64,000 bases of DNA from Blattamonas nauphoetae (Eukaryota > Preaxostyla > Oxymonadida), in assembly GCA_033064195.1 (NCBI GenBank), contig JARBJD010000006.1:496001-560000 (forward strand). Direction: 5' to 3'. The position numbers and the translations under genes were made by a program. The stretch's first letter is position 1. Every line of letters starts with the position of its first letter. Below are positions 11,040 to 20,984 of this stretch, one piece after another. The notes beneath the pieces are model-generated. The model saw only the letters and a program-made list of their open reading frames with translations. It searched no databases and was not told the DNA's origin.

Positions 11040-11345
11040 GAATGAAGAAAGGAACGTGTTTTGATTGCTCAATGTTGCTGAGATCCTGCTCGAGCTGTGA
11101 AAGGGAACAAACTGCGAAACGACGAAAACCATTTCATTGGAAGATGGATTGTTTCCTACTCGATGAAATGGAACAGATTGGAGGGCATAAATCTTCAGAA
11201 ACAGGAATAGAAACAGACAAGAACAAACGACTCTTTCGAACTGTTTCTGACTTCTATTGGACGACAAACACTGTTTGTGTGTGATATTTGTCGGCTCTCG
11301 CATCACCTCATGGTCTCGTTTGCCAGAACAGTTCGGATTCTCTCT
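11040..11345 (+). pseudogene. F-family 3' remnant with conserved 3' flank
   Basis: Around 11100-11222 the codons for KLRND, then an RWIV-like stretch, then a decayed N-L-Q-K-Q-E end and TAG match the last about 45 residues of family F. The conserved 3' flank (AACACTGTTTGTGTGTGA) follows at about 11260. Only this C-terminal piece of an F gene survives. Confidence 0.6.
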
Positions 11346-11874
11346 CGCCTCTCCTTTTGGAAGGCACTTCATCGATCGATGATGTTGATTACTGGGAGTT
11401 TGTGTTTCCGTGATTGGTTGGTGATTGTTCTCCAAAATAGTCTTCTTTTGTTTGTTCCCTCCAATCATGCGATGGTATTGCAGAACCAATCCCCCATCAG
11501 CCTTCATCCGATACTCTTCAAAAAGAACCCGTTGACTCTTTGTGAGAGCGGAGAACTGCTGGTCCACCTCAAACACAGGCTTTCTTCGTGTGGTCTGATT
11601 CTGTCTCCATTTCTGATTTCTCTGCAGATTTTCCGAAGAGTGGAGGACGAGAAAGAAAGACTGGGTCAGTTCGGATTGTTGTGCGGCTGTTCTGCGCTCC
11701 GTTGTGGTCTGAAATGACATCACAGGGTTTGGGATGAACTGGAGGACAGGACTCTCAAAGGAGAGGAAGAGATTTACAATTGATGACCTTCCAAACTTCG
11801 TTAGTTGATTATCACTGTTCCATTCGAGCAATTATTTCTTCTCAATCTCATTGTTTCACACATTCTTGCTACTT
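11346..11874. other. Spacer upstream of F2
   Basis: The end of this spacer (about 11725-11780, GACAGGACT...GAGGAAGAGATTTACAATTG) is shared with the region upstream of F8 (31700-31742), showing that F2 and F8 promoters come from one unit. A long minus-strand frame overlaps but covers the reversed F remnant, so I do not accept it as a gene. Confidence 0.5.
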
Positions 11875-11886
11875 ACCCATAACAAG
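11875..11886 (+). promoter_or_regulatory. F-array promoter motif of F2
   Basis: ACCCATAACAAG starts exactly 36 nt before the F2 ATG, although F2 itself is a truncated copy. Confidence 0.6.
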
Positions 11887-11910
11887 TGTTTTATCTCTGA
11901 ATCTGAAAGA

Positions 11911-12225
11911 ATGACTGCGATTGACGAGAAAAAAGCCACATCCACTCGTTCTCCTTGTGCTGGTATCGCTTCACACTGCTTTTCATATTCTCCAGATTGT
12001 TCTGCTTTCCTGAATTGGAACGAAGCAAAACTCGTGACTAAATCCGAAAAGCCCGTTGTCTTTCTATCTCTCGTTGCGACTGTGAAGTTGCAGCTTGCAT
12101 TTGATGACACTCTGGAAACTAAAGCCGTGAAACTTCTCGAATCTGTGGATCCAGCGAGTGAAGAGTCTGCAGATGATTTTCTCAACAACCTCGCTTCGAC
12201 CTTTGATGACTCTTCGGAAAGCTGA
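11911..12225 (+). pseudogene. F2, 3'-truncated F-family gene
   Basis: The first 104 codons match family F (SPDCSAFLNW, VVFLSLVATVKLQ, SADDFLNNLAS) and then stop at TGA where relatives continue with TNFIQS. No later F sequence follows before F3. Its N-terminal half is nearly the same as that of F8, including the rare reading TAIDEKKATST, so the two are recent sisters. Confidence 0.8.
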
Positions 12226-12413
12226 AAGAACCAAATTTCTTATACATTCGCCCAACCACTCCATCGGATCGTATCCACACACACCATCAACAGAAAGCAG
12301 ATATCGATGCATCGTCTGAGGCGTCTCAAATTCGTCCTGCAGATAGTCTGAGATCATTCGGCTTTGGACATCTGTTTCATCTCAATCTCTTGATTCGACT
12401 CTTGTCTGTCCTA

Positions 12414-12425
12414 ACCCATAACGAG
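12414..12425 (+). promoter_or_regulatory. F-array promoter motif of F3
   Basis: ACCCATAACGAG starts exactly 36 nt before the F3 ATG. Confidence 0.65.
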
Positions 12426-12449
12426 TGATTTGATTGAGAGTCAGACAGA

Positions 12450-13514
12450 ATGACCATGATTGACAAGAAAACAGACGCTTCCTCAAGTCCAATGTGCTCT
12501 GATTTGTCCTCCTCTCAGCTTCCATTTTCAATAGATTGCTCACGGTTCCTGAACTGGAGCGATGAAAAACTTGAATTTGAACATGAAAAGGCCAATGTCT
12601 TTCGATCTCTTGTTGCCACTTTGAAGATTCTACCTTCACTTGATGACTCTCTGGAGGATAAAGTTGTGAAATGTATCGAATGTGTGTCTCCGCAGCAACA
12701 TTACTCAGCAGATGAATTTCTCAGCAGCCTCGCATCGTTCTCTGATGATTATTCGACCAACTTCATTCAGTCCATTGGGGTGCTCATTTCTACACCCATT
12801 CAGGTCATAACAAACACAGGAATGGAGATGCTCAGAAATCTGATTAAAAGGTGTTCGCATCAGAACCGACTTGCCTTCGTCAAAGCTGATCTGATCCCTC
12901 AAATCATTAACACTCTGAATCCACAGTCTCTTTCATTCACTGAAGCAATCGATATCCACACCTGTCTCGTGACAATCATTTCCTATTCTGTCTGGCTCTC
13001 AACTCAGAATGGTCTCGCCTCTCTCAAGATTGAAGATTGGAATGGACAACAAGCTGTTCGCGAGACGGTTTTGAAGCAAGTTATCATTCCTTCAGAGAAG
13101 TATATTTGCCATTTATGCGTCAACCGCTTTTCGATCGTCGATGGAGACCAATCCGAGAATTTTCTGGAAATCCTCACCCGACTCCTCGAAATAGCTCCTT
13201 ATTATCAACCGACAATGGATTCTGTACTGAATATGCCAGTCCTTCTCACGATCCCAAGTTGTCTCACATTTTCCGAATCTGATGACTCTATCTCTTGGCT
13301 TCTGCATAAAATGAACCATAACCAGCGTGAATGGAACGACAAAATGGGAGAAGTGCAAAAAAAGGCGAAGACCATCCATCAAATGTTGAGAATGGAGGGC
13401 ATCGAAGATGTGATGGAGGAAAAGCTGAAACACGACAAAGACGAATGGAGAGGAAGATGGATTGTTGTTAAATCGATCGAATACAGCAACCAGCAGGGCG
13501 AAAATATTCAATAA
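12450..13514 (+). CDS. F-family protein F3 (354 aa), intact
   Basis: A complete member with all F blocks in order (DCSRFLNW, NVFRSLVATLK, NFIQSIGVLIS, AFVKADLIPQI, PSEKYICHLCVNRFSI, IAPYYQP, SCLTFSE, EGIEDVMEEKL). It is three codons shorter than most intact copies and ends KSIEYSNQQGENIQ then TAA, missing the usual final leucine-proline residues. The start codon is fixed by alignment and by the motif spacing. Function is unknown. Confidence 0.87.
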   Translation: MTMIDKKTDASSSPMCSDLSSSQLPFSIDCSRFLNWSDEKLEFEHEKANVFRSLVATLKILPSLDDSLEDKVVKCIECVSPQQHYSADEFLSSLASFSDDYSTNFIQSIGVLISTPIQVITNTGMEMLRNLIKRCSHQNRLAFVKADLIPQIINTLNPQSLSFTEAIDIHTCLVTIISYSVWLSTQNGLASLKIEDWNGQQAVRETVLKQVIIPSEKYICHLCVNRFSIVDGDQSENFLEILTRLLEIAPYYQPTMDSVLNMPVLLTIPSCLTFSESDDSISWLLHKMNHNQREWNDKMGEVQKKAKTIHQMLRMEGIEDVMEEKLKHDKDEWRGRWIVVKSIEYSNQQGENIQ

Positions 13515-14689
13515 CTGGAATAACAACAGACAAGAACCAGCGATCATTTCGAGCTGTTTCTTCCTACTTATGGACTACAATTCCTGATTGCGTGTGATCC
13601 TTATCGGCTCTGGCATCACTTCATGGTTGTTCTGCACAATTGGATTAAAAACTTTGATCAATGCAACCATCATGCACCTGAATCACAACCAGAATCGACA
13701 GACCTCGTGAAATCTTCACAAAACAAGCATTTTGAACGAACTCGAAAGCAATGAATTGACCCAACTCACTCCATCTCCATGACACCACCTTTCTTCCCAA
13801 CTGATCACTCGACAGGTGCGACAGCAATACTCACCACCACTTCGGATTTGTTGAGAATTCGCCTTCCCCATCCACTGCACTCTCACAACTTTCTTGGAGA
13901 ATACAGCAGTACAATTGTTGGACAATTTTGGGAAATTGGAAAATGCCGGAAAAAAGACAAACAAAATGCGAACCTTTTCTCCAGCTCCAAATCGTGTCAT
14001 GTCACAGTACGACCCTTCCATTCGTCGCGATGTTGGGAGTTCTCTGGGAGAACGACAGACCATCAGCAGTTGATCCCATGTCAGAAAATGTGTTGGACTG
14101 TCAGACCTACTGAATTGATCGGCTGAATCAGATTTTGTTGGATAGAGCGTGCTGATGACGAGATGGAGAAGGAGTTGGTGGATGGGAGGACTCGACTTTG
14201 TGGAAGGAAGTTGCTGTTGAGAGTGGTCATCAATCGGCCCAAGAACGCGCATGGAATCAACAAAGTTTCCAAATTATCAAAATTGTCCAACAACTGTAAT
14301 GCAATTTTGGACGATTGCACTGAAACAGGATTCTCCGTTGTGTCCTCACGCTTCATCAGTGCTGCTGGTGTCTTCTTCCTGCTCGTCGAAGTGGATGGAC
14401 GGATCTGGACAGAAGGCGTTGAGAAGAGCGTCTTTTCTTCAATCTGGCTCTCCGAACGTGATGGACGCAGATCTCCCAAGCGTCTTCGGTCCTGTTGAAC
14501 ACCATCCAGATAGTGACAGAGTGTGTCATCTCGACCCGGTGTCGTCGGAATGCTGAATTCGGCATCTGTCTGACCCGCTCTTCCGTTGTCGAATCCCACA
14601 ATCCAACCCATTCATGGAAATGCCTTCTCTGATCGTCGTTGTCTGCCGCTCTCCTCAGCCGACGATGGTGTCCGTTCACTCGCTGCACC
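13515..14689. other. F3 3' flank and spacer without confident gene
   Basis: The first about 110 nt are the usual F-family 3' flank. Beyond it, a 178-codon minus-strand frame (13716-14252) and several plus frames exist, but none shows a recognisable domain and their codon patterns do not agree. I see no tRNA, inverted-repeat end or tandem array. Confidence 0.4.
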
Positions 14690-15190
14690 TCTTTCACTAT
14701 TCCCACAATTTCGACGATGCACTGAAAGCTTTGAAGCACGACTCCACAGATTCCACTTCAGTGCTTGTGGATTCAGTGATTGTGCTTGTATCTTCGTCCC
14801 ATCCATTGAATATTCGGGATGCTCTGTTATTCTTTCACCACTTTCAAAAGAGATGATCACCAACCGACATCTTTGTTCTTGTCTCCTTGAACCTCTTTTC
14901 CCAACTCCTTTCAACACAGTCTTGTTGTTGATATCTGAAATCGTTGAAGTGAGTGCTTTCCACCAACCAACATTGACTTTAGCGTTTTCTCCCGTACCAA
15001 TGTTCTCCCTGGCGCTTCTCTCAAAAGTGGAAGACGAATTCACCATCGAGCACATCGTCGGCTTTTTATTAAACTGTATCCTCGATTTTAAGGAGAATGG
15101 AGGTAAATCTTGGTTGAGTGGGAATGTATTGCTGCAGACGCTGGAAGAAGAAGGGTTTCGAGATGAACTGGAACAAGCCCTGTCTGCACA
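14690..15190 (+). pseudogene. Divergent F-like gene fragment
   Basis: Two frames read F-like protein: STSVLVDSVIVLVSSSHPLN at about 14757-14816 (parallel to the NFIQSIVVLVSSPNQ block of F) and, further on, VSAFHQPTLTLAF, LLNCILDFKENGGKSW and LQTLEEEGFRDELEQ (parallel to ISPYYQPTMDFVL and RMEGIEDVIEEKL). The middle is missing. The same sub-branch recurs at 37910-38230. It marks a second, older branch of the family that is only present here as debris. Confidence 0.6.
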
Positions 15191-15762
15191 TCCACTCACT
15201 CGTTCCCCCCACTCACATCCGCCCATCTCCTCGTTCGTTCTCTCGCCGTCTGACATTTCCACTTAGTCATCGCCTGTTTCTCCGTGGCAGCCAACTTCCC
15301 ACCTACAGACGAGTCTGTTGAATAACGTCGAGTGATGGTGGGTCCCTCGTGACTGTCGTCAACTCTTCAATCTGACCCTCCGAACGTGTCGAGCACAGAA
15401 GCCTCTCCATCTTCATCAGATTGGACACCTCTTCGTCAAAATAAGACCAGAACTCGATTGTACTGTCGTCCACAACTCGCCTCTCTTCCTCTTCTCTCCT
15501 TGTCCTTCGTCAGTGATGGTGTTGTGTGTGGAACGAGTTGACCGAAGTTAATGGACACATCATCATGTGGGTCGTAGAAGAGAGGATTGTTCGTCAGTCT
15601 GACAGGAGTCTGATGATTGTATCAATCCACGGAGCGAAACAATGACATGTACGCAAGCGACGCCGGAACCCCTCTGTCACCCTTATGTGTCGATGTGTAA
15701 TACGACTTCTCATCACTTGCTCGTTATTCAGCCAAAACTCCTCTTGATTCGTGGATTATCTG
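15191..15762. other. Spacer and F4 upstream region
   Basis: From about 15480 to the promoter motif the sequence is clearly related to the upstream regions of F5 (18020-18300) and F6 (20800-20985), including CTGACAGGAGTCT and the GAGCGAAACAATGACATG stretch. These three copies share one promoter lineage. No gene was recognised in it. Confidence 0.55.
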
Positions 15763-15774
15763 ACCCATAACGAT
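15763..15774 (+). promoter_or_regulatory. F-array promoter motif of F4
   Basis: ACCCATAACGAT starts 35 nt before the F4 ATG. Confidence 0.6.
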
Positions 15775-15797
15775 TGTCAATTTACTTGAACATTTCG

Positions 15798-16871
15798 ATG
15801 ACTGTTTTAAGCGCCAAGATGAACTCCTCCACTGATTCTTCTAGCCCGGATATCTCTTCCCACTGTGTTTCAACTTCTCTGGACTGTTCTGCTTTCTTGA
15901 ATTGGAGCGAAGAGCGACATGTGTCTGAAAAAGAAAAGGCCGTTGTTTTTCGGTCTCTTGTTGCCGCAGTTAAGTTATAGCCTGCACTTGATGTCTCTCT
16001 GGAAACAAAAGCGGTCAAATTCCTCGAATCTGTGGGTCCAACAAGTTGGACATCTGCCAATGATTTTCTCAACAGCCATGCATCAAACTTTGCTGAATCT
16101 TTGTCCAACTTCATTCACTCCTTTGGGGTTCTTATTTCCTCGTCCAGTCAGATAATCATCAATTCAGCAGTGAAGATGCTTGATTCACTGCTCGTTTGGT
16201 GTTCATCTAAAATCCGATATGCCCTCGTCAAAGCTGATCTGATCCCTCAACTCATGACCACTCTGAATCCTCTGTCTCTTTCCCTCGCAGAATCAGTAGA
16301 TATCCACGTCATCATCATGGCAGCCATCACCAATTTTCTCTGGCTCTCAACTCCAAATGGTCTCAGACAACTTGAAATTGAACATCGGAATGAACAAAAA
16401 GATGTTCACAAGACTGTTTTAAAGCAAATTGTTGTCCCTTCGGAGAAGTACATTAGCTGTTTATGCGTCAACCGCTATTCGATCATCGACAGTCGCCAAT
16501 CCAATTATCTCATGGACCTTCTCACCGGACTCCTCTGGATAAGTCCATATTATCAACCCACACTGGATTTCGTTCTTCATATGCCTGTCATTCTCACGAT
16601 TCCGAGTTGTCTCACCTTCTTCGAACATGATCGCTCAATCTGGACTTTTATGCATGACATGATCAACATCGAGCAAGAAAGAAACGAGAAAGACGGAGAA
16701 CTACGACAGATGGGGAAGAAAGTGGATCGAATGTTGAGAATGGAGGGCATCGATGATGTGACTGAGGAAAGGCTGGGAAACGACAAAGACTCAGCCGAAG
16801 GAAGATGGATTGTTGCCAATTCGATTGGATGGAACAACTTGCTGGGCATGAACCTTCCGGAACATGAATAG
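15798..16871 (+). pseudogene. F4, full-length F gene with one internal TAG
   Basis: F4 has exactly the standard 1074-bp length and every conserved block, but codon 61 (15978-15980) is TAG where the intact relatives have glutamine (KLQPALD, KFQPALD). A single C-to-T change of CAG would explain it. The rest of the frame, ending MNLPEHE then TAG, is undamaged, so the loss is recent or the stop is tolerated. F10 ends in TAG at the conserved C-terminus, which argues that TAG is a normal stop in this genome. I therefore call a very young pseudogene. Confidence 0.75.
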
Positions 16872-17179
16872 AAACAGACGAGAACACGTGACCATTTCCG
16901 ACCTGTTTCTAACCTCTTTTGGACACCAAACACTGTTTGTGTGTGATCTTTGTCTGCTTTAGGATCACCTCACACTTTGCCAGAACGATTAAGATTCTCT
17001 CTCGCCAATCTCTCTCCATCATCGACACGCCCTCTTTCTTTGCAATCACTCTCGCACTGTTCGCATTGCTCCTTTGTGGAAGGCAACGCATCGATTGATC
17101 GTCCGGTTCGTCGCAGTTTGTGTCGACGTGTTTACTTCACGATTGTCGTGCTCGATCATTGTCTCGTTGTGTAGCGTTC
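16872..17179. other. F4 3' flank
   Basis: The conserved block CACTGTTTGTGTGTGATCTT lies at about 16930-16950, as behind other F genes. The rest is spacer. Confidence 0.55.
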
Positions 17180-17490
17180 TTCACACCGTCCTCACAACAC
17201 AACTCAAATCGGAATTGGGAACCACGAGTTCCTTGCGTCGACCCTGCTGCCCTCTGTGCCGCCGATTGTGTCACAATTGCAGATGCTGAACACACTGTCC
17301 TTTGCTGGGAACGGGATCTCGGAGCTTCGTCGGCTATTTCTCCGATCGCTGTCAAACCTGAGTTGCGTGGACATGTCGTTGAACGAGCTGACGCATCTGC
17401 CAAAACTGACTGGTTCGGGGAACACGAGGCGGATATCGGTGGACTCGTTATTGCCCAGCTTTGTCGTTCACAACGTCGAGTTTATTATGG
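17180..17490 (+). pseudogene. Leucine-rich-repeat gene fragment
   Basis: A plus-strand frame reads SQLQMLNTLSFAGNGISEL, then LSNLSCVDMSLNELTHLP, two successive leucine-rich repeats with the LxxLxLxxNxL spacing. It is open for about 100 codons but has no start or end of its own, so it is an exon or a gene fragment. Further frames to about 17880 contain GMPSMRQTR, faintly like the start of a PP2C domain; LRR-PP2C proteins exist in protists, but this link is weak. Confidence 0.5.
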
Positions 17491-18385
17491 TTCGTCCTTG
17501 GATACTGTGCGGTAGGACTCGGGACAAATGGAGTTGAAGAGATTGTTTATCTTGATTTTAACGATTCCGACCAAGGCGGCACTACAGTTCAATCCGAAAT
17601 TGACGCGAACATCCAATCGTGGAATGCCGAGCATGCGCCAAACACGCTCTCCCTTGCGACTCGATCTTGTCGCTCTCAAAACGCTATTCAGTTGCCATGC
17701 CACCTCTGACCACAGATTCCACATCCCTCTCTGCTCGGGAGGAACAAGGAATGAGTTTGAAGCGGCGACGACAGGGAATGATTATGTGTGGTGCCGAGGT
17801 GGTTCGATCACAGGCCAACCCCTTCCGACTCCATCGACAGTGTTCCCACACACTGCGTCAACAATCTCGCTCTCATGATTTGAAGAGTGAGTGACCAATC
17901 AAGAACGATTCTCGAGATGGTCTGTGACTGACTCGAACATTCTCCTCCACGCGAGACACACGCCATCATCCTCACCAGAATGCTGCCAGTTCACGATCAT
18001 CCCGACATTTGAGTCGCCTCTATTCGTCATCTCTCCTCGTCCTTCGTCAGTGATGATGTTGTGTTTGGAACGAGTTGACCGAAGTTGATGGACAGATCAT
18101 CGTTTGCGTCGAAGAAGATGCGCTCTTTTGTCTGTCTGACAGGAGTCTTCTTGTTGTGTCCTTCCACAGAGCGAAACAATGACATGCACACAAGCGATAC
18201 CAGAACCACCCTGTCACACGTTTGCGTCGTCATTTCAAACGACTTATTCTCATCAATTGTTCGTTCTTCATCCACACTTCCTCTTGATTCTTCAATTATC
18301 TCACTAATCCTGATTTTCTGTTTGTTTCTTCCTCTTGGACGATCATGTCATCTCATTATCATTGTTTTGCTCTTGCTTCTTTCTC
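17491..18385. other. Spacer and F5 upstream region
   Basis: The first 390 nt may continue the LRR fragment in other frames. From about 18020 to the promoter motif the sequence matches the upstream regions of F4 and F6. An 82-codon minus-strand frame at 18027-18275 is partly preserved at 20717-20968 (DRVVLxSLVCxSLF), which could be a small divergent gene or just shared promoter DNA. Confidence 0.45.
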
Positions 18386-18397
18386 ACCCATAACGAG
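18386..18397 (+). promoter_or_regulatory. F-array promoter motif of F5
   Basis: ACCCATAACGAG starts exactly 36 nt before the F5 ATG. Confidence 0.6.
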
Positions 18398-19081
18398 TTC
18401 ATGAACTCTGAATCGGAAGGAATGACTGGTTTAGACTCGAAGTTAAATGCCTCCACTGATTCCCCTTGCCGTGGTATCTCTTCCCACAGCTTTTCATGTT
18501 TTACAGACTGTTCTGGATTCATGAATTTGGATGAAGAAAAACTTGAATCTGAACATGAAAAGGCCGTTGTCTTTCGGTCTCTTGTTGCCACAGTTAAGTT
18601 GCAGCCTGCACTTGATGTCTCTCTGGAAGCGAGAGCAGTGAAACTTCTGAAATCTGTGAATATGAATGATGTCAACTCAGCAGATGCTTTTCTCTGCAGT
18701 CTTGCATCAAACTCTGATGAATCTTTGGCACGAGTGGACTTTCTGGGCCAAAGGTGATCGAGGTGTGTTGTGACTGTATTGTTCAACTAGGCTATTCTCT
18801 CGTAATAAACTGTCAGATATGGATATGAACACGTTTTATTTTCAAAATGTTGAGAATACTGTCGAGATCGTCTCAGAGAATGTCACGACCGTTCCATCAC
18901 GTTTGACGAGGGCGATCGGCGAACTATTTCACTTCATCTTTACGCTATCTTGAATCATTTCAACATTATGACTGGAATTTTAATATTTTTTTATCAAAAC
19001 CAAGCGATTGATCATGATGTATCGTGAAGTGAAAGACTATGGTGGTTCTCCCTTCAAGACACCAATTTTTTGGTAGTGAAC

Positions 19082-19157
19082 GTGCGGCGCGTTTGGCCTA
19101 GCGGTAGCCAACCCCTCTGTCGACTGTTGTGCTCGGGGTTCGACTCCCGCCGAGCAC
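19082..19157 (+). tRNA. tRNA-like sequence, probably not a working tRNA
   Basis: A perfect A box (TGGCCTAGCGG, 19094-19104) and a perfect B box (GGTTCGACTCC, 19137-19147) lie about 32 nt apart, with a run of six T starting at 19161. The D arm (TGGC/GCCA) and part of the T arm fold, but the acceptor stem pairs only four bases and no proper anticodon arm forms. Instead GTGCTCG (19129-19135) pairs with CGAGCAC (19151-19157) around the T arm. I read it as a tRNA-derived Pol III transcript inside the element. Confidence 0.45.
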
Positions 19158-19160
19158 AAC

Positions 19161-19166
19161 TTTTTT
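19161..19166 (+). terminator. Pol III oligo-T terminator
   Basis: TTTTTT follows the tRNA-like sequence by three bases, the usual position for RNA polymerase III termination. Confidence 0.5.
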
Positions 19167-19695
19167 GCCACTTCATAGAGTTTTTTGGCCCACCAACTCC
19201 ACCTCTGCCGAATCTTTGAGCAACTTCGTACAATCCTTTGTGGTGCTCATTTCCTCACCCAGTCAGACGATCATCGCAGCAACAATGGAGATGCTGGACT
19301 GATCCCTCAACTCATGACCACTCTGAATCCTCTGTCTCTTTCCTTTGCAGAAGCGGTCGATATCCACATCAATGTCATGACAAGCATCATCGGAACTGTC
19401 TGGCTCGCAACTCCGGAAGGACTCGAAGAACTCGAAATTGAAGATCGGAATGAACAACAAGCTGTTCATAAGACAGTTTTAACACAAGTTTTGGCCCCTT
19501 CAGAGAAGTCTATTTTCCGTTTGAGCATCAACCGTCATTTGATCATCGATGGCGAGTTTTCTTTTGCTTTTCTGATTCTCCTCGCCCGACTCCTCGAAAT
19601 ATCTCCTTATTATCAACCGACAATGGAAATTGTTCTTCAGATGCCAGTCGTTCTCACGGCCTCAAGTTGTCTGACATTCTTCAATAATGATCGCT

Positions 19696-19876
19696 CCATC
19701 AGTGCCTCTTCCTCCCTTCACTCTAAAGACACCGAGTCGATGGTGTGCTCGGAAAAGGCGGAAAGCAGGACGTGGATGTGTTGAGCTGCGGACTGGAGAA
19801 TTGGTTGTGTGTGTTGATTCCGAGCACACCATCGACTCGGTGTCTTTAGAGTGAAGGGAGGAAGAGGCACTGATGG
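19696..19876. repeat. Perfect inverted repeat, 59-bp arms, 63-nt loop
   Basis: Arm 19696-19754 is the exact reverse complement of 19818-19876. The left arm begins at the broken end of F5 (after NDRSI) and the right arm joins intergenic DNA that recurs near 23715 (TCTGCTCGACGTGCTGCTCG). The perfect match means it formed recently, either as a foldback element or by an inverted duplication at a break repair. It would form a stable hairpin in RNA or a cruciform in DNA. Confidence 0.97.
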
Positions 19877-20984
19877 GCACAGCGACACTCTTCGTCAATC
19901 CCGATCTGCTCGACGTGCTGCTCGCATTGTCAGGCGCTCAGCTGCTTCTGGTCTCGCCGATCTCGATGTCGACGATCGTTCGGACAGCTCCAAATGGATC
20001 AGACAGCGATCATTCGAGCTCTCCGCATCTCCAATCGACATCATTCGAGCTCACTCTCGTCTGTGTGTGACTGGTTTTGTGCGATGGGACGAACAACTCC
20101 AGACGAGATGGAACGTGAACTGCTGCTTCTCTCGTCGTGTACATCCTCATTTGAGATCTCATCCACTCCACACTCGTCGTGTGGACTTCCCACTTCACAT
20201 CCTCCACCACTCGCCGTATCCTCTCTCCTCGTCTTCTCCATCGACACTGCCTTCTCTTTGTCCTTCATGGTTGTCGACTCGCTCACTACATGCTCAATCT
20301 GATCGATCGACGCTCGCTCACCAACGAAGCAGTGAAAAGATGCCGAGCGATGGAACTTCGCTCTCGTCTCATCGATTGCCGACAAAATGCACTACAAACA
20401 CCGAATCAAGACGCCTTTTCTTTTCCGAGTGCGATGAGAAGGAGCACTTGAACTTCACCTTCACTCGACCCAACATCGTTCCCATTCTCTTTCTTCGGTC
20501 TCTCCACCGCGTTATCCGTCGCTCTCGCTGTGCTCTGACTTGCCACTCTGCCTGCCCACGCTGGACGTGCTGTGGTTGTTGCTTTGCAAACTGCAGCGTT
20601 CGATTTCAATGCAATCTTGATCTGTTGGAGCTCGCTTCTGTCTTGTCCACTTCCACTGCACCGATCTCGCTCTTCCATTCTCCACTCATCCGTCCACACT
20701 TCCACATTTGTTCCTCTCAATCCCTCGTTGCTCTCTCGCCGCGATGGTCTGCAGCTGTCCTCTGTGCTCGTTTCTTCATCCGACCCGCTTCTTGTTGAAT
20801 GAACGGTGAGCCGGTTGGAGAAGAAGGGAGGGCGACAGTCTTCTTGTTATGTCCATCCACGGAGTGAAACAACGACCTGCACACAAGCGATGCCAGAACC
20901 ACCCTGTCAGGTCTTTGTGTCGTTGTTTGGAATGACTTGTTCTCATCAATTGCTCGTTCTTCATCCACACTTTCTCTTGATTCT
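19877..20984. other. Spacer and F6 upstream region
   Basis: The stretch 19900-20020 (CTGCTCGACGTGCTGCTCG, then CGACGATCGTTCGGACAGCT) is repeated at 23715-23835. A 315-codon plus-strand frame covers most of the spacer but is rich in Ser, Arg and Cys, with competing long frames on the other strand and no recognised domain, so I do not call it. From 20800 the sequence matches the upstream region of F4 and F5, but the promoter motif and first half of the gene are missing. Confidence 0.45.

Larger units (their letters stand above)
18727..19209. mobile_element. 483-bp non-autonomous element with 8-bp target duplication
   Basis: The 8-bp direct repeat GAATCTTT (18719-18726 and 19210-19217) flanks the insert. 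The ends are imperfect inverted repeats: GGCACGAGTGGA...TGGGCCAAA on the left against the complement of TTTTTTGGCCCACC...TCCACCTCTGCC on the right. Removing the insert and one repeat restores the F5 frame. No protein is encoded. An 8-bp duplication fits hAT-like and a few other DNA transposon families; the family is not certain. It carries a Pol III-type unit near its right end. Confidence 0.85.
18422..19695 (+). pseudogene. F5, F gene split by an 8-bp-TSD element and 3' truncated
   Basis: Codons from 18422 read family F up to SDESL at 18726. The reading resumes after the inserted element with SNFVQSFVVLISSPSQ at 19218. Near 19295 a stretch of about 60 nt covering the VRLALVKAD block is deleted (MEMLD joins LIPQL). 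The gene runs on to FNNDRSI and then ends in the long inverted repeat at 19696, losing the last about 80 residues. It is a pseudogene with at least three kinds of damage. Confidence 0.8.

Noticed and set aside
10902-11831. A 309-codon minus-strand frame
   Set aside because: Its C-terminal half is the reverse complement of an F-gene remnant and the conserved 3' flank; the rest has no recognised domain.
15978-15980. TAG reassigned to glutamine in this genome
   Set aside because: TAG and TAA both end intact F genes at the conserved C-terminus, so a standard code with one nonsense mutation is simpler.
19851-20798. A 315-codon plus-strand frame
   Set aside because: The composition is skewed to Ser, Arg and Cys, rival frames exist on the other strand, and it overlaps promoter DNA shared with other F copies.
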